This document shows, piece after piece, positions 11,576 to 22,890 of a stretch of 64,000 nucleotides of DNA. The position numbers were made by a program, and so were the translations under genes. The notes beneath the pieces are model-generated. The model did no database searches. It saw nothing but the letters and a program-made list of their open reading frames with translations, and was not told where the DNA came from. Origin of the DNA: Siderastrea siderea (taxonomy: Eukaryota > Cnidaria > Anthozoa > Scleractinia > Rhizangiidae). Location of the stretch: assembly GCA_964030785.1 (NCBI GenBank), contig OZ034975.1, positions 44,736,069 to 44,800,068 of the forward strand, given 5' to 3'. How positions within the stretch are numbered: the stretch's first letter is position 1; every line of letters begins with the position of its first letter.

Positions 11576-12468
11576 AGTTGCTGTTTTGATTTCAGCCTTA
11601 AAAAGGATCTGAGATGAACTTATTCAACTGTCCGGCTGCACACATAATTGATTGTTGTTTTGAGAATTCCATTCCGACCATTCCCTCCAACATGGCCGCC
11701 GCCCCTGGTGGAGGCCATGGGATCTTCTCTGCGGGGTCCAGGTCAAGTTTACCGTACTGCTCAAGTCAACCTTACCTCAAAAGTTTATCAAACCTCAAAA
11801 GTACTTTTCTTGTTGAGTGTTTCCATGTTTTTTTCTTTTATATATGGCTTAAATACGTTTTTAAAATCAAGCTGACTGGGGCAGAGCGAGTCACGTAAAT
11901 TTCAACAGCGGCAGATATTTAGACTCTGGCTTGCTGCATGGCAGCGCCGGAATTGCAATTGTCAGTTGAAGAGTATCAGCTACAAATTATTTTGCTGCGA
12001 ATGTTTTTCCAGGGTTTTCGTTAACGAATCTGTAAAAAGGATTAGAACCTACATCAAATCGTTTTCCCTCTTCCCTGCATGTGTAAACCGAGGTAAGGGA
12101 GGGCTGGGGTGGGGAGGGGGATTTTTTTGCGAACACATAAGTTAAGGTTTTTGGATATCTCCACTTTCGGGGAGAGGTACATCTTTCATATGCCTGGGTT
12201 GGCAATAGAATTATCCCCCACACCCCTCCCCCCCCCCTCCCCTTCAGCCATAAATAACGAAGAGTCCCGTTGTTCCACACTTCTTGACGGGGTCGAGACC
12301 ATGAGACAGCGCCTACTTAGTCAGCGGTTGGTGGTGCAAAGACAGATGACGTCGTGTAAAATGGTTTTTCTGGTAGGACGTCGAATAAATAAAGCGCACG
12401 CAATATCGCAGCACGCAACTGAAGGCAGAATTCATAGTCTTCCTGGGCGTTTTTCGATTTCGGTTGCA
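11576..12468 (+). promoter_or_regulatory. 5' flank of gene B
   Basis: Upstream of the gene B start codon there are G/C homopolymer-rich stretches (about 12095-12125, 12225-12245) and no clear TATA box at a convincing distance. Transcription start cannot be placed. An open frame from 12109 runs into the start codon but lacks support as coding sequence. Confidence 0.3.
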
Positions 12469-12523
12469 ATGAAGTCGACGACGGTTTTTTTTCTCATTGT
12501 ATCCTTCATTTCAGCTATACGTA
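12469..12523 (+). CDS. Gene B, signal-peptide exon
   Basis: ATG at 12469 follows GGTTGCA. The 18 hydrophobic codons end in phase 1 at donor GTAAGT. The same phase and a similar length are seen in the signal exons of C (58 nt) and D (58 nt), which supports the start. Confidence 0.85.
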
Positions 12524-15500
12524 GTAAGTTTTTTTCGTACTTTTAGCGGGCTTGGAACCCATTTCTGTTGACAGTAGTTAGTACACCCTGAGTACACTTC
12601 TTAAACTGAAGGTTAAATTTTTAATAGCACATATTTCTCAGCAATGGCGCAGGCTTGTTCAAGTCTTTTATTTATTAAGTATTAGTTCTACCTTGTTAAA
12701 AAACTGCGATTAATTTTGTCAAATTGCACGGTAAATTGCTTCATTCTATATAGATTTTATTTTCTCCGTTCTACACCTTTCCACTGACCCCCCGTTGTGC
12801 TGAGCATAATTGTCGTATAGCGGGTAGAGCTAAAAAGTTTCAGGCTGCAGGTTAATCGAAAATTTACCGATTTAAAGACCTGTAGGAAACTTTTTTTTTA
12901 ATTTTGTGGGAGTAACCTAATTGCACAGGAGCACTTGGGTCTTTACTGTATAAGTAACAGAGACAGTATTTCACGTGCAAATGAAGCTGGGATATTTAAC
13001 CCTTCAAAATTCCAGCCAAGGGCTGGGTCGCACTAGAGAGTAAAATTGATTTTGCCACAACAAAATTTTTCTCAAATTTCTGGTTCCGGTAAAATTTATT
13101 TTGCCATGCTAGGATCGCACTTTAAAGAAAAATATACAAATGAAGTGTCCGTAAAAATATTTATTGACAACAGGCGCGACACAAATCAACTCTGCTGCTT
13201 ATTTCTCCAAATTTAGCCATATTTCTATGAAAATTGGCTCCCAGAAGTCAGTGCTTTGTACTACAATTACTAACACACTGCTAATGGGTTTTCTACAGAA
13301 ATAATTATCACTGGAACTAGGGCTATGCTGCTGCATCAAGCTGGAGAAAGCTAAATTATGAAAAGGCTGGTTGAAATGCATGGACCTGATCTCTGGACAT
13401 GTGTATGATCGAATAGGGTCTTTGTTATGATTCAAGATATTAATTGCGTGAGACTGTTTCAACATTTCCACAAGCAAACTGTGCTATTAAATTGCTTTTC
13501 ACATCTTACTGGACAGCTTAAAAACTTTTTTGATGTTTTGACATTTTGGCAAGGTCTAGAGCGTGGCAATTTCAAGTGGCGGTATCTTTGAAAATTTGGT
13601 GCATTCCACCAATTTTTGAAAACATTTCACTAATAGGTCACTAGCAAAACCTATGTGGTGACAGATGTTTTGGTGAAACAAACAGCTTTTTACTCCAGTG
13701 CAACCCAGCCCTAACAGTACAAATCCTGCTTCACGTCTTACACCCTGTAACGTGCTGTTAAAGAACACTCAACTCGTTCAGATTCAAGGCAATTTTGTTA
13801 GAGCAATTTGCTTTCCTTTAGAAATGGTTTGTTGTGCGATTTGTATTACGTACAACAAGCACTACATGTACAAATATGGCGTTGTACTTGATGCAATACA
13901 GCTTGATATTTTGGCCTTCTATTTATATACAAATAATTCTTAACTAGTTACATTGTCAATATCATTAAATTATCGCCCCACCCACCACCGCCATATTTAA
14001 CCCTTTCACTCCCAGGTAAGTTATGGAGACATTAAGGTGGTTCTAACTTCTGAGTCTGTGGACGGAATCCTATAGTGTTACCATTCAAATGAAACCTTGT
14101 TAGCAGTACTTTCTTCCACATGGTACTATTTATATCCTAAATGTCTCCATAACTGACTCTGGGAGTGAAAGGGTTAAGGATTTTACAAAATGAAATATGG
14201 GATCCGTTTTGAATTTTGATTTTAGGCACTGTTGGGAGTGAAAGTGTTAAGACGGATTCCGCTCAACGTTCGAGCAATAAGTGCAAAAAATATTTACCAA
14301 AAAACTACTCATAGCACGGTAACATTTTAATGCTATTTGAAACATCTCACTCTAGTTCACTTGCCCAAGTGACCCCGCGATGAAATTCTCAAGCATTCTC
14401 AAGAAAATTAATTTCAAATCTCGTAAAAGTATGCTAAAAACGGACGCCATTTTGTTTTGAACTGACATGAAGCGTCTTTTTAATTGAAATATTGATAACT
14501 TCAAATCCAATTTTCTCTCGCGGGGTCAGCTTGGGAGCAAAAGTAGCGATAAGTTCTTCTTATCTGTTCTCAAAATGTGACAGTGCTGCAAGTATTTTTT
14601 TGGTAACTTAATTTTTGCACTTATTGCTCGAACTTTGAGCGGAAATCATCTTAAGTTTTTGATACTGAAAACATGTAATAACACATTGCGAAGTTCTACC
14701 TAATTCTACATCAGTTGCAGCTGAGGGAAGAAGAATTCTGCGCTCAACAGACCAATGCCCACAAGCTGATTTTCTTCCAAGTGTTCCTGCTTCTGCCGGT
14801 ACCAAAGATTGTGTTTCTACCCACCACTGTAGCCGGGTGGAGTGTACTGTGTCAGGTGGTGGTCACAAGTTAACAATGATTCTCAAAATAAACAGATGTA
14901 CAGAACCGCTGACTGCAACTGTGACATTACAGCAACCAGCAAGTAATTTGGATTGGTTGCACACCTTTAAAGATGGGGAGAAAGCTAAACTGCCAGTTTT
15001 GCCAAGTAGTTTCAGTGGAGGACTGACAGTTTCTGATGCGACCTTGTATATAAAAGTTGGACTTAAGAAGACGAGTGGAAGTAACTTCAATTACACGGTA
15101 ACTCATTTCTCACGACCTCTTCAATTCATCCTTCTAAGACATTTAGCTACATTCAGAATATTGTTAAATGATTAATCCTTTAAGCCCTGATTTAAAAATG
15201 AGTATTCTCCTTACAGTTCTCCAAACAATTCTTATGGAACCAGTATAAAGGAGAATTTGTCTAATTATCAAGACATTCTATCCTTAGTGGTCACTTCCTT
15301 TATCAATCTTGTCACTTGAATGTTTGAACAAGAAGTGATATTTGCAGATAATGTAACAAGAAATTTCATTTTCATCACTGTTAGGGCTTAAAGCTGGGTT
15401 AAACTGCTGCTGAAAGCATTCAAAATAATTTTTTTTGGCAAAAGTCTGGCTCAGCTAGACTAAAGTTGAAAAAGGCTGCCATATAATGCATTCCAAAAAC

Positions 15501-18500
15501 CACTTAGTACATCATACGTGCTGATGAATTGTGTTGGATAAAATAATCCCAGATTTTTTAAACAGATTTAGTGGCAAAAATGTACATATACACAAGGGAA
15601 GAAAGGTAAATTAAAATAGTTAACAGAAGGAATTGCCGGGTTGCACTTTCATGCCATACAAATATAAATACGAAACCATGCAATAAAAGAAGCTAAGAGT
15701 TTCAGATGTTATCAAATCAAAAAAACAACTTCTCCAAGCCTCAGGTCTGTGCGGTACAGCATTCTTGAGTTATTTGCCAAACCATTCCACCCAAATTTAT
15801 AGCGCTCAGAATGGAGACACCTGGAATTCCCTTTTGCTATGAAAGCGATTACTTTTCGCTCGTAAGCTAGTATACTTTCTTGTTAACACCTCACCTAATA
15901 CTTGAAATGTTCAAACTGCTAAAAATCCTAAGGAGAGGCCTTTTTTCAAACAAGACAGCTTTGTCACGGCACCATCTTGATGTCACATACGGCGGAGAAC
16001 TCGAAAATTCAAAATGCTCTAGTTTAAAAATGAAGGATGCTACCGAGCTGGAAACTTGTAAAAAGATATATTTTTATGTCGTCTTACACCTGTTGATGAT
16101 AAAACTTCAGCAGGCCTAGCGAATTTTTGATTTTACAGTGCTTTCAATAAGCACCGACGGCCGACGAAAAGCGTCGGCTACTTCGCTCAGAGAAGTCGGC
16201 TACTTTTTCCCTAAATCAAAGTAATTAAAGAAAGATTCCTTCAAACCTTATTGTTGATACAGTCGGTTACTCTACTCAAACCAGGTGCCTACTTCAAATT
16301 TTATTGAAACCCCTGATTTTAGAATTTTATGACATCACATGCAAACCAGCAGTACTAAAACAAATCAACAAATCACAGCAAGTGGCCATTACAGAGTAAG
16401 CAGATGTCTGACCAATTTTGCATTACATGTCTGATCATAAAAAAATAATGTCTGTAACGACACTGTGTCCTCCGGACCTAAGGAGTTTGGACACAGCGGA
16501 GGGGGGGGGGGGGGGGCTGGAAATAAAGGGACAGGAAGTGTACACACTGAATGGGAAGAGAGAAAAGAGAGTGCGGGAAACAGGAGAAACAGGGAAAAAT
16601 TACACAACATTGTGTATTATTAGCAATCGAAAAGTGCAAAGAGGCAAGAGCCAACAAAAAAGGGCGGGAACCAGGGGCATGTTTCTCAAAGGTGCCGAAA
16701 ACATTTCAGCCCCGAAAAGCCATTTGTAAAAAATTATTTGAACAACTCATTCTACAAAAACTGGTAAAAAAGAATTTAAAAAGTTGACACTGGCTAAAAA
16801 TAGTTATATGGACGTTTCGGCCACTACTGTTGCCTTCCTCAGCAAAGATAAAAATGCAAATGTCTAACGGCGTCCTACTTAGAATATGTAACTGATGTGT
16901 GATAAAAAATCACACCTCGAAGGAACTTTCTGAGTGCAACAATAGTCTCTAGAGTATTCTTAATGACTCTAAAAATTCTTAATGTTATTGTATACGTTTG
17001 GTAGCGCTATGTGTTCGTTTATAGTGTTCCTATTTCGCACGGAATGCCAAGCTTCAAGAATTAGTCTTTGTCGCCACGCCAATGACCTGTCGACAATTTC
17101 AACGCTCTCCAAATCTATTTGATGACCGTTAAGCATATGGTGTTTGGCCAACAAAGAGTTTTTATCCAATGTTGCTATGGCCTTAGCGTGTTCTTTCACA
17201 CGTGTTTTTAGCGCGCGTGATGTCTGACCAACATAAACACAATCACAATCTTTACATTTGATCTAATATATGATTCCTCTGGAAGCCTCTTTCTCGATCT
17301 TGTCTTTTGGCTTTTTGAGTATGCTCGAGATGGTGCGAATAGGTTTATGGGCAACCTTGATGTTGAAACCTCGAAGACAATTGTAACTCTTTCGGAAAAA
17401 CCTTTGGCGTAGGGGAGGATAACAAAGCCACGATGGTCGATACCATTTATTTCTTGTTGTCTACTCAGTTGGCGGCCATTGTGAATGAAGTTAGCAGGGT
17501 AGTTGTTAGTGGCGAGGGCTTTCGCTACTCGCTTAGTTTCCCGAACATTTTTAACTCATTCTACAAAGTTAACCTGTTTTTTTAACATATCTGTAAGATA
17601 AGAAATATTTAAGACGATTTCCGCTCAACGTTCGAGCAGTAAGTGCAAAAATTAAGTTACCAAAAAAATACTTGCAGCACTGTCACATTTTGAGAACAGA
17701 TAAGAAGAACTTATCGCTACTTTTGCTCCCAAGCTGACCCCGCGAGAGAAAATTGGATTTGAAGTTATCAATATTTCAATAAAAAAGACGCTTCATGTCA
17801 GTTCAAAACAAAATGGCGCCCGTTTTTAGCATACTTTTACGAGATTTGAAATTAATTTTCTTGAGAATGCTTGAGAATTTCATCGCGGGGTCACTTGGGC
17901 AAGTGAACTAGAGTGAGATGTTTCAAATAGCATTTAAAATGTTACCGTGCTATGAGTAGTTTTTTGGTAAATATTTTTTGCACTTATTGCTCGAACGTTG
18001 AGCGGAATCCGTCTTAACTTCTAGCAAAGTTTTATGCTTACAAACTTCTTAAAAATGTTTACAATATACACTGTGAGTTATTGTGCTCAAAATTGGCCCG
18101 AAAAGTTTAGGGGCTTTCAAGAAATGCATGCCAGGATTACAGGGTGAAGTGGGAAGTTTTGACTCCCTGCCCTCCCCCTGCAAGGCTTACAAGAAAAATT
18201 ATTTCTCTTCTTTTTGATTACACGTAGATGTACAACAATCACCCAAGTGTTAATTCTGTTTTCAGGTGGCAATGGTCGGTCAGGTGACTGTTTCTGATGA
18301 GGTTGACCCCATAAATGTTACGTTACTGACAGGACAGGCACCTGTCCCGACAGGGAATTGTGACGAGCATGTTGTTTTGACCCCAACAAAAGAACACCAT
18401 GAATTATCTCCAACAAAAAAACACCCCAAAAAGAGCGGCCAAGACCAAGGGCAGTGTACACACCTTTACTTACACGATGGGACTGAATGTGCCGTTAGTA

Positions 18501-21500
18501 ACCACTGCAGTAAAGTTACATGCAGGTCACCAGAAGACAATGAAGGACCACGCCATGTGTTAACCCTTCAAATTAATGGATGCAGCAAACCATTGACTGT
18601 CACAGTTACATATACAATAGAATCATCTTCACCCCCCTGGGAGTGGTCACATACATTTGAAGATGGGGAGAAAGCTGCTCTGCCTTTGCCACCAGGGGCT
18701 GGTGGAAACCATGAGGTGAATCCATTCTTAAAAGCTGACCTGAAGGAAAAGAATGGCACAATTCAGTTCAAGGTAACAGCATCACTTACATCTAATGAAT
18801 TGCTTGTAATTTATTTTGTTTGAAGGGATGGTTTGTACACCAATGACAGTTCAACTCCTCCATGCTTTGTCAATAGACATTCTGCAGGCCAGCCTCCCAC
18901 CATATTGGATTCCTGAATATCATATGTTATGTTCGTTTGATGTATAAATATATTTTGTTCCACATAAATATGCAACCCCATAGGCTCCTAGCTTTAACCC
19001 TTAAAGGCTTAACAGTGATGAAAATGAAATTTCTCTGTACATCACTATTATTTTATTCAAATGTTCAAGTGATGAGAATATAAAAGGAAGTACCCGGTAA
19101 TCACCAAGGAAAAGATGTCTTGATATTCAGACAAATTCTCCTAACTAGTAAGTTCCACAAGGGATGTATGGAGAACAGTAAAGAGAATATGCATTTTCAT
19201 TTCAAGGCTTATAGTCAAATATACTCAACGTGTTGGGCTCATTATTTAGGAGTGATTTTCATTAATCGCGAACAGATTGCATTATTGGAATCAAAATTCC
19301 ATTTTTAAATTGAAGATTGAAATCTTCCAACGGTAGTCTCATTCAAAGTAACGAATGTTGATTGGGTTGTTGCTTACATAAGCCAAAGGTTCACAAGCGA
19401 AATATGAAACCGTTGGCGGCTGTTGGTTTCAGTCGGTTTGACATTACAGGGAATTTTTCTCAATTTTCAGTAACATTTCTTGTGCATTTACAGCACACTT
19501 GTTTTTATGAAATTATTCTTCACAGTTTTATATCAGCAGACTATTTCTTCATGGATAATAGTACGTGTGATTAATATTTTGTTAGCGAACACAGATCGGG
19601 TCATATACGTCAAGCCGCCAACAGTCTGCTACTTGCACATGAACATTCGCCAGATGTCAATAATAAACCAATCAGCATTCCTTATTTGGAACAAGGCTAC
19701 TGTTAGAACATTACAATATTCAATTTGAAAGTGGAATTTTGATTCCAGTAATGCAATCCGTTCCCGATTAATGAAAGTCATTCCCAAATAATCAGCGGAA
19801 CCCACTGAGTATTTCGACTGTAAAGGGTTAAGTAAAGTTAAATTGCTTTACTTTTTACCTTACCTTTTAACTTAGTCACCGCAGGCAGACTACCCTATGT
19901 GTTCGTGGTTAATAATTGTTGACATAGGACGATGTTGAAATCAATGGCGTGTTAGAAGAAATACAGAGAAACATTACGTCGGCTTCGATTTACTACAAAA
20001 TATAAAATTTACTCTAAATGATTCAATAAAAGTTAAGATGAAATGTTGACTGAGTCCTGTGTCATATTTTTTGCCATCCTGAGCCGTTTAAGGCGTTATT
20101 TTGCAATGTCATTTATTGACCGGTAAAAAGAGAGAGAGAAGGGAGAACAAGGCAGGCAGCAAAACAGTGGGCGGGCGTGACCTTGTACAATTTAAGCTAG
20201 AACTGAGGCCAAACCATCAAAATTCTCACCTCGAAAACACCGGCATCCAATCAACTAGATATTTCAAAAGCCCAACGGTCCAGACCCCAACGGTCAAGAT
20301 GCGCTGATTGGTAGATTCGAATGGACTCGCATTCTTCAAATTCCTCTGGTCGAGAATCTTGCACTGATCATGTTGAGAAAGCTACTTTTGAGACTTCAGG
20401 ATCGCTTTTCTCGGAAAATATTGGAAGGATGAAGCTCTAATTCGGCACAGGGACGAAGAAATATCTAGTCGATCGGATGCCGGTGTTTTCGAGGTGAGAA
20501 TTTTGATGGTTTGGTGTCAGTTCTAGCTTGAATTGTACAAGGTCACGCCCGCCGGCTGTTTTGCTGCCTGCCTTGTTCTCCCTTCTCTCTCTCTTTCTAC
20601 CAGTCGATAAATGACCTCGCAAAATAACGCCTTAAACGGTTCGGGACAGCAAAAAAGTATGACACAAGACTCAGTCAACATTTCATCTTAACTTTTATTG
20701 AATCTTTTAGAGTAAATTTTATATTTTGTAGTAAATCAAAGCCAATGACTTTTTAGAATGTTTCTCTGTATTTCTTTTATACACGCCATTGATTTCAACA
20801 TCGTCTTATGTCAACAATTATTAACCACGAACACATAGGGTGGTCTGCCTTTGTAGTCACTTTCTACATCTACAGTGTAAGCAATAGAAAAGTACAGATT
20901 ATATAATGGGAATGATTAAAACAGCAAGCAGCATCCTAGCTAGGAAAGTACTTTTCGATAGCTTTTATTTTGCTTATTATGAATGCATGGCAACACTTTA
21001 GGATCTGTTTAAACCACAGACTCAAAAGTTACATGACTTGCAGAACCACATTGAACAGCATAATAAACAGTACCACTGGAAATTTAAAAAATACTCGGTA
21101 CCTTTTACTTGAAATACTGTATGGTCAAAATTAAGAAGTTCGTCCACGCAAATAATATATACAAGCAATATGTACTACAGGAAAGTAATTCCCTCAAAAA
21201 GCTTTCACTGGTCACACTTAACATAAATTATAGGATTTCATCGTCATACTCTTTCCTCAAACCTTAATCTTATATATAGCTTATTACATGTAAGTAAACA
21301 ACTGATTAGACCAGTGCAATATTATTGTTGTACAGTATCTTTACAAATATTTTTTTCTTTAGTTCATTATGTTGATAGAGACCAAAGTGCATACAACTAA
21401 TGTCACATTCGTGGCTGGAGAACTACCTCTTGCTAAATGCAGTAAGTTACATTTATTTACAACATGGTCCTGATATGAAAAGGCAAATTCTTTTAACTGT

Positions 21501-22829
21501 TCTCCATACATTTGGTTTGGAACTTGTTGGGAGAATTTGTCTAAATGTCAAGACATCTTTTCCTTCCTTGGTGATTGTTTCCTGTATTCTCATTACTTGA
21601 ATGTTTGAAAAGCAGGGATTAAGTAAAGAGAAATTTCATTGTCGTCACTGTTAGGGCTTAAAAGGATTAAAGTACAGCTTTGTATTACACAAATTCACAT
21701 GACTAGCTCTTGGGTAAGCAAAATTCTAGGCAAAGCAACCATGTTAAAGGGGCAGTCTCATCAATTTTTAGTATCACTGTGAAAAGCTAAAAAAATGCGT
21801 TTTTTATCCATGGAAGCCTAAAAATAATGGTCCAGTATTGTTAAAATGGATTTCTAGCTCATGAGAAACTATTAATAAGTTTGTCTTGGTAGGGATGGCC
21901 AGGATAGAAATGGCGTCCAACTTGAAAACTTCTGGCAGAAGTTCTGCTCTTTTGTCTCAGACGAAACCTCTAAAACCTAATTTTGGATTGTTTTTTGTTT
22001 GAAAATTCATCTGATATTGTTCCCTTGGTTGTCTAAAAGCAACTCATGTATGAGAAAGGTTCTTTGATACAAATTAACCAAACTTGAAACGAACAAGATA
22101 GGAAAATTACCATGAGACTGATCCTTTAAGATGTCTGCCCATTTTGTGTGCATAAGTCCAGAACTGATAATGCTCAATGAACATGGACATGTCGCAGGGA
22201 CATCTAGCAGCAACCAAAGTGTTGTTTTGTAGATACTAAGGGACAACTATAGCGAGGACATGTAGCAATGAAAAAAGTCACAACTTGTACAAGTAGAGGA
22301 ATGTGACGTAGTGTGGTCAAGTCCCAGGGTGCTGCCTGCATTGTGGTTCTTCATAGTAGTACGGTTACACTTCAGATTGGAACTATCATGCAGTACTTTC
22401 CTGTTGTACAGTGTACAAAATGGTTCTAATTCTCAAGTCTGTGAATGAAATTCAAGTTTTTGAGTAGTTTTTTTTCCAATATTGCTGAGTGGCTTTGGTT
22501 GTTTTTTGTCTTTTGATTGTTGTTGTTGTTGTCGTTGTTGTATTTTTTTTGTTTTGGTTTCTGTTTTTAATATGAAAATTGATTTTTGTTTTATTTGACT
22601 ATTAGGAGAGAAAGGTTTACACCAAGGTTCCCATGGCAAGTGGTTCAGTAAGCAGCCAACATCTGTCAAAGTTCTGATGATTGTCATCCCGGTAGTTGTG
22701 TTGGTCTTGGCTGGACTTGCTGTCGCTTTTTACTGTTACAGAAACCGTGGAGGAGGCCTGCATTTTCCGATCCACATTACACCCGGCGGTAGCAAGGTGC
22801 CCATGCAGCGGCTCGCTAGTGAGATTTAA
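12469..22829 (+). CDS. Gene B: two-module Cys-rich type I membrane protein
   Basis: Exons are 12469-12523, 14715-15097, 18266-18772, 21363-21441 and 22606-22829 (1248 nt, 415 residues). All junctions have GT/AG and keep frame (phases 1, 0, 0, 1). Residues 1-18 are a signal peptide (MKSTTVFFLIVSFISAIR). Module 1 runs about 33-178 and module 2 about 210-341. Each has a Cys cluster, Trp-(Ser/Leu)-His with Gly-Glu-Lys seven residues on, and a second half that crosses an exon border and ends at Cys. Sequons NYT, NVT (163, 328) and NGT are present. A Lys/His-rich linker (186-203) separates the modules. Helix about 362-385; tail ends SKVPMQRLASEI, without PPxY. I do not know this family. A cell-surface receptor or adhesion role is inference from the topology. 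Confidence 0.85.
12524..13015. other. Gene B intron 1, 5' part
   Basis: AT-rich intron sequence. Nothing recognisable apart from short homopolymers. Confidence 0.5.
13018..13714. mobile_element. TIR element in gene B intron 1
   Basis: The inverted ends are GGGCTGGGTCGCACT and AGTGCAACCCAGCCC, about 700 bp apart. The open frames inside (about 70-90 codons) match nothing I know. Target duplication not found. Confidence 0.6.
13998..14250. repeat. MITE family 2, copy 1
   Basis: The ends are ACCCTTTCACTCCCAG and its inverted form GGGAGTGAAAGTGTTAA. The inner landmark is GGTGGTTCTAACTT followed by CCATTCAAATGAAACC. Other copies are at 22980, 49412 and 50583. Confidence 0.7.
14247..14654 (+). mobile_element. 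TTAA-flanked MITE, forward copy
   Basis: The element begins TTAAGACGGATTCCGCTCAA and ends with the inverted form, bounded by TTAA on both sides as in piggyBac-type insertion. It is about 405 bp and nearly identical to 17609-18017 in opposite orientation. It ends 60 bp before the first module exon of gene B. Confidence 0.85.
14715..15097 (+). CDS. Gene B, module 1 exon
   Basis: Acceptor TTCTACATCAG, donor ACG|GTAACT; phase 1 in, phase 0 out. It encodes 127 codons: a basic stretch AAEGRRILRSTDQC, the Cys cluster (DCVSTHHCSRVEC), LDWLHTFKDGEKAKLPVLP and a Gly-rich strand half ending NFNYT. It is clearly divergent from module 2 of the same protein. Confidence 0.85.
15172..15398. repeat. MITE family 1, copy 2
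   Basis: Runs from CCTTTAAGCCCTGA to CACTGTTAGGGCTTAAAG, directly 3' of the module 1 exon. Same family as 1326-1540, in a related arrangement. Confidence 0.7.
15399..16796. other. Gene B intron 2, 5' part
   Basis: No coding signal. It holds a poly(G) run of about 18 at 16501-16517 and a dispersed repeat with CGTCGGCTACTT motifs at about 16140-16320. Confidence 0.5.
16797..17470 (-). pseudogene. Penelope-like retroelement fragment (RT end plus GIY-YIG nuclease)
   Basis: On the - strand one frame reads GFVILPYAKGFSERV and, after a frameshift near 17385, GFNIKVAHKPIRTI, then GIIY, a TAG stop at 17260-17262, IKCKDCDCVYVGQTSRALK and a long frame to 16969 (HHMLNGHQID, WRQRLILEAW). GIY-YIG fused behind a reverse transcriptase is the hallmark of Penelope-like elements. 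GACGTTTCGG (about 16814) lies 3' of it, as is common in such elements. The fragment is 5' truncated, frameshifted and stopped, so it is dead. Confidence 0.8.
17471..17608. other. Gene B intron 2, between Penelope fragment and MITE
   Basis: May be a further decayed upstream part of the retroelement. No frame is clear enough to claim. Confidence 0.35.
17609..18017 (-). mobile_element. TTAA-flanked MITE, inverted copy
   Basis: Reverse-complement copy of 14247-14654 with TTAA at both ends and only scattered differences. Together the two copies bracket the module 1 exon of gene B. Confidence 0.85.
18018..18265. other. Gene B intron 2, 3' end
   Basis: Ends in the pyrimidine tract and acceptor TTCTGTTTTCAG at 18265. 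Nothing else is seen. Confidence 0.5.
18266..18772 (+). CDS. Gene B, module 2 exon (phase 0-0)
   Basis: This exon has 507 nt and 169 codons. It carries the last strands of module 1 (VTVSDEVDPINVTLL to GNC), the Lys/His-rich linker with an imperfect internal repeat (PTKEHHEL / SPTKKHPK), and most of module 2 (Cys cluster TECAVSNHCSKVTC, WEWSHTFEDGEKAALPL). The donor is AAG|GTAACA. Because both ends are phase 0, the exon can be duplicated or lost without breaking frame. Confidence 0.88.
18773..18994. other. Gene B intron 3, start
   Basis: Similar to the sequence 3' of the matching gene A exon (about 841-1110, shared AACTCCTCCA and TATGTTATGTTYGTTT), without the minisatellite. Confidence 0.5.
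18995..19210. repeat. MITE family 1, copy 3
   Basis: CCCTTAAAGGCTTAACAGTG to ATTTCAAGGCTTATAG, with the internal TGTATGGAGAACAG landmark. It sits at the same place in the intron as copy 1 in gene A, so this insertion predates the duplication. Confidence 0.7.
19210..19824. mobile_element. TIR element with about 100-bp arms
   Basis: The arms contain TTCATTAATCGCGAACAGAT and TGGAATCAAAATTCCA in inverted copies near both ends. No transposase. Open frames of 62-82 codons inside are not credible. Confidence 0.65.
19880..20853. mobile_element. Foldback element with about 380-bp arms
   Basis: The arms 19880-20267 and 20456-20853 are near-identical inverted copies around a 190-bp centre. TAGTCAC occurs directly on both sides (19873-19879, 20854-20860) as a probable target duplication. 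The two mirror-image open frames (68 and 61 codons) are products of the arms, not genes. Confidence 0.8.
20900..21362. other. Gene B intron 3, end
   Basis: Shared with gene A 1150-1684 (TATGAATGCATGGC, ACTCGGTA, TAGGATTTCATC and the acceptor region). Part of the segmental duplication. Confidence 0.6.
21363..21441 (+). CDS. Gene B, linker exon
   Basis: This exon has 79 nt: acceptor TTTTTTCTTTAG, donor A|GTAAGT, phases 0 to 1. It encodes the last strands of module 2 and ends GELPLAKC, with an NVT sequon. Paralogous to 1685-1763. Confidence 0.87.
21465..21667. repeat. MITE family 1, copy 4
   Basis: Ends at CACTGTTAGGGCTTAAAAGG; the inner CAAGACATCTTTTCCTTCC and GTTCTCCATACATTT match the family. 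Confidence 0.65.
21744..22129. mobile_element. TTAA-bounded MITE, second family
   Basis: The ends TTAAAGGGGCAGTCTCAT and ATGAGACTGATCCTTTAA are inverted and bounded by TTAA. About 385 bp, no coding capacity. Absent from the gene A intron. Confidence 0.7.
22130..22605. other. Gene B last intron, 3' part
   Basis: Matches gene A 5180-5410, followed by a (TTG)n-like stretch at about 22519-22545 and the acceptor TTTGACTATTAG. Confidence 0.55.
22606..22829 (+). CDS. Gene B, transmembrane and tail exon
   Basis: This exon has 224 nt ending in TAA at 22827-22829. It encodes the stem, the helix VKVLMIVIPVVV onward and the tail ending KVPMQRLASEI. It differs from gene A at only a few codons. Confidence 0.88.
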
Positions 22830-22890
22830 GGGGGCAATGTCACCGGAATTTGCCTATTTTCCGTGCTCAATGTTTATTAATTTACCAGTA

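Noticed and set aside
12109..12468. Upstream extension of the gene B frame
   Set aside because: The frame is open but crosses G/C homopolymers, and the hydrophobic leader begins at 12469 as in genes C and D. An N-terminal extension would bury the signal peptide.
20101..20622. Two similar 61-68 codon frames on opposite strands
   Set aside because: They are the two inverted arms of the foldback element 19880-20853.
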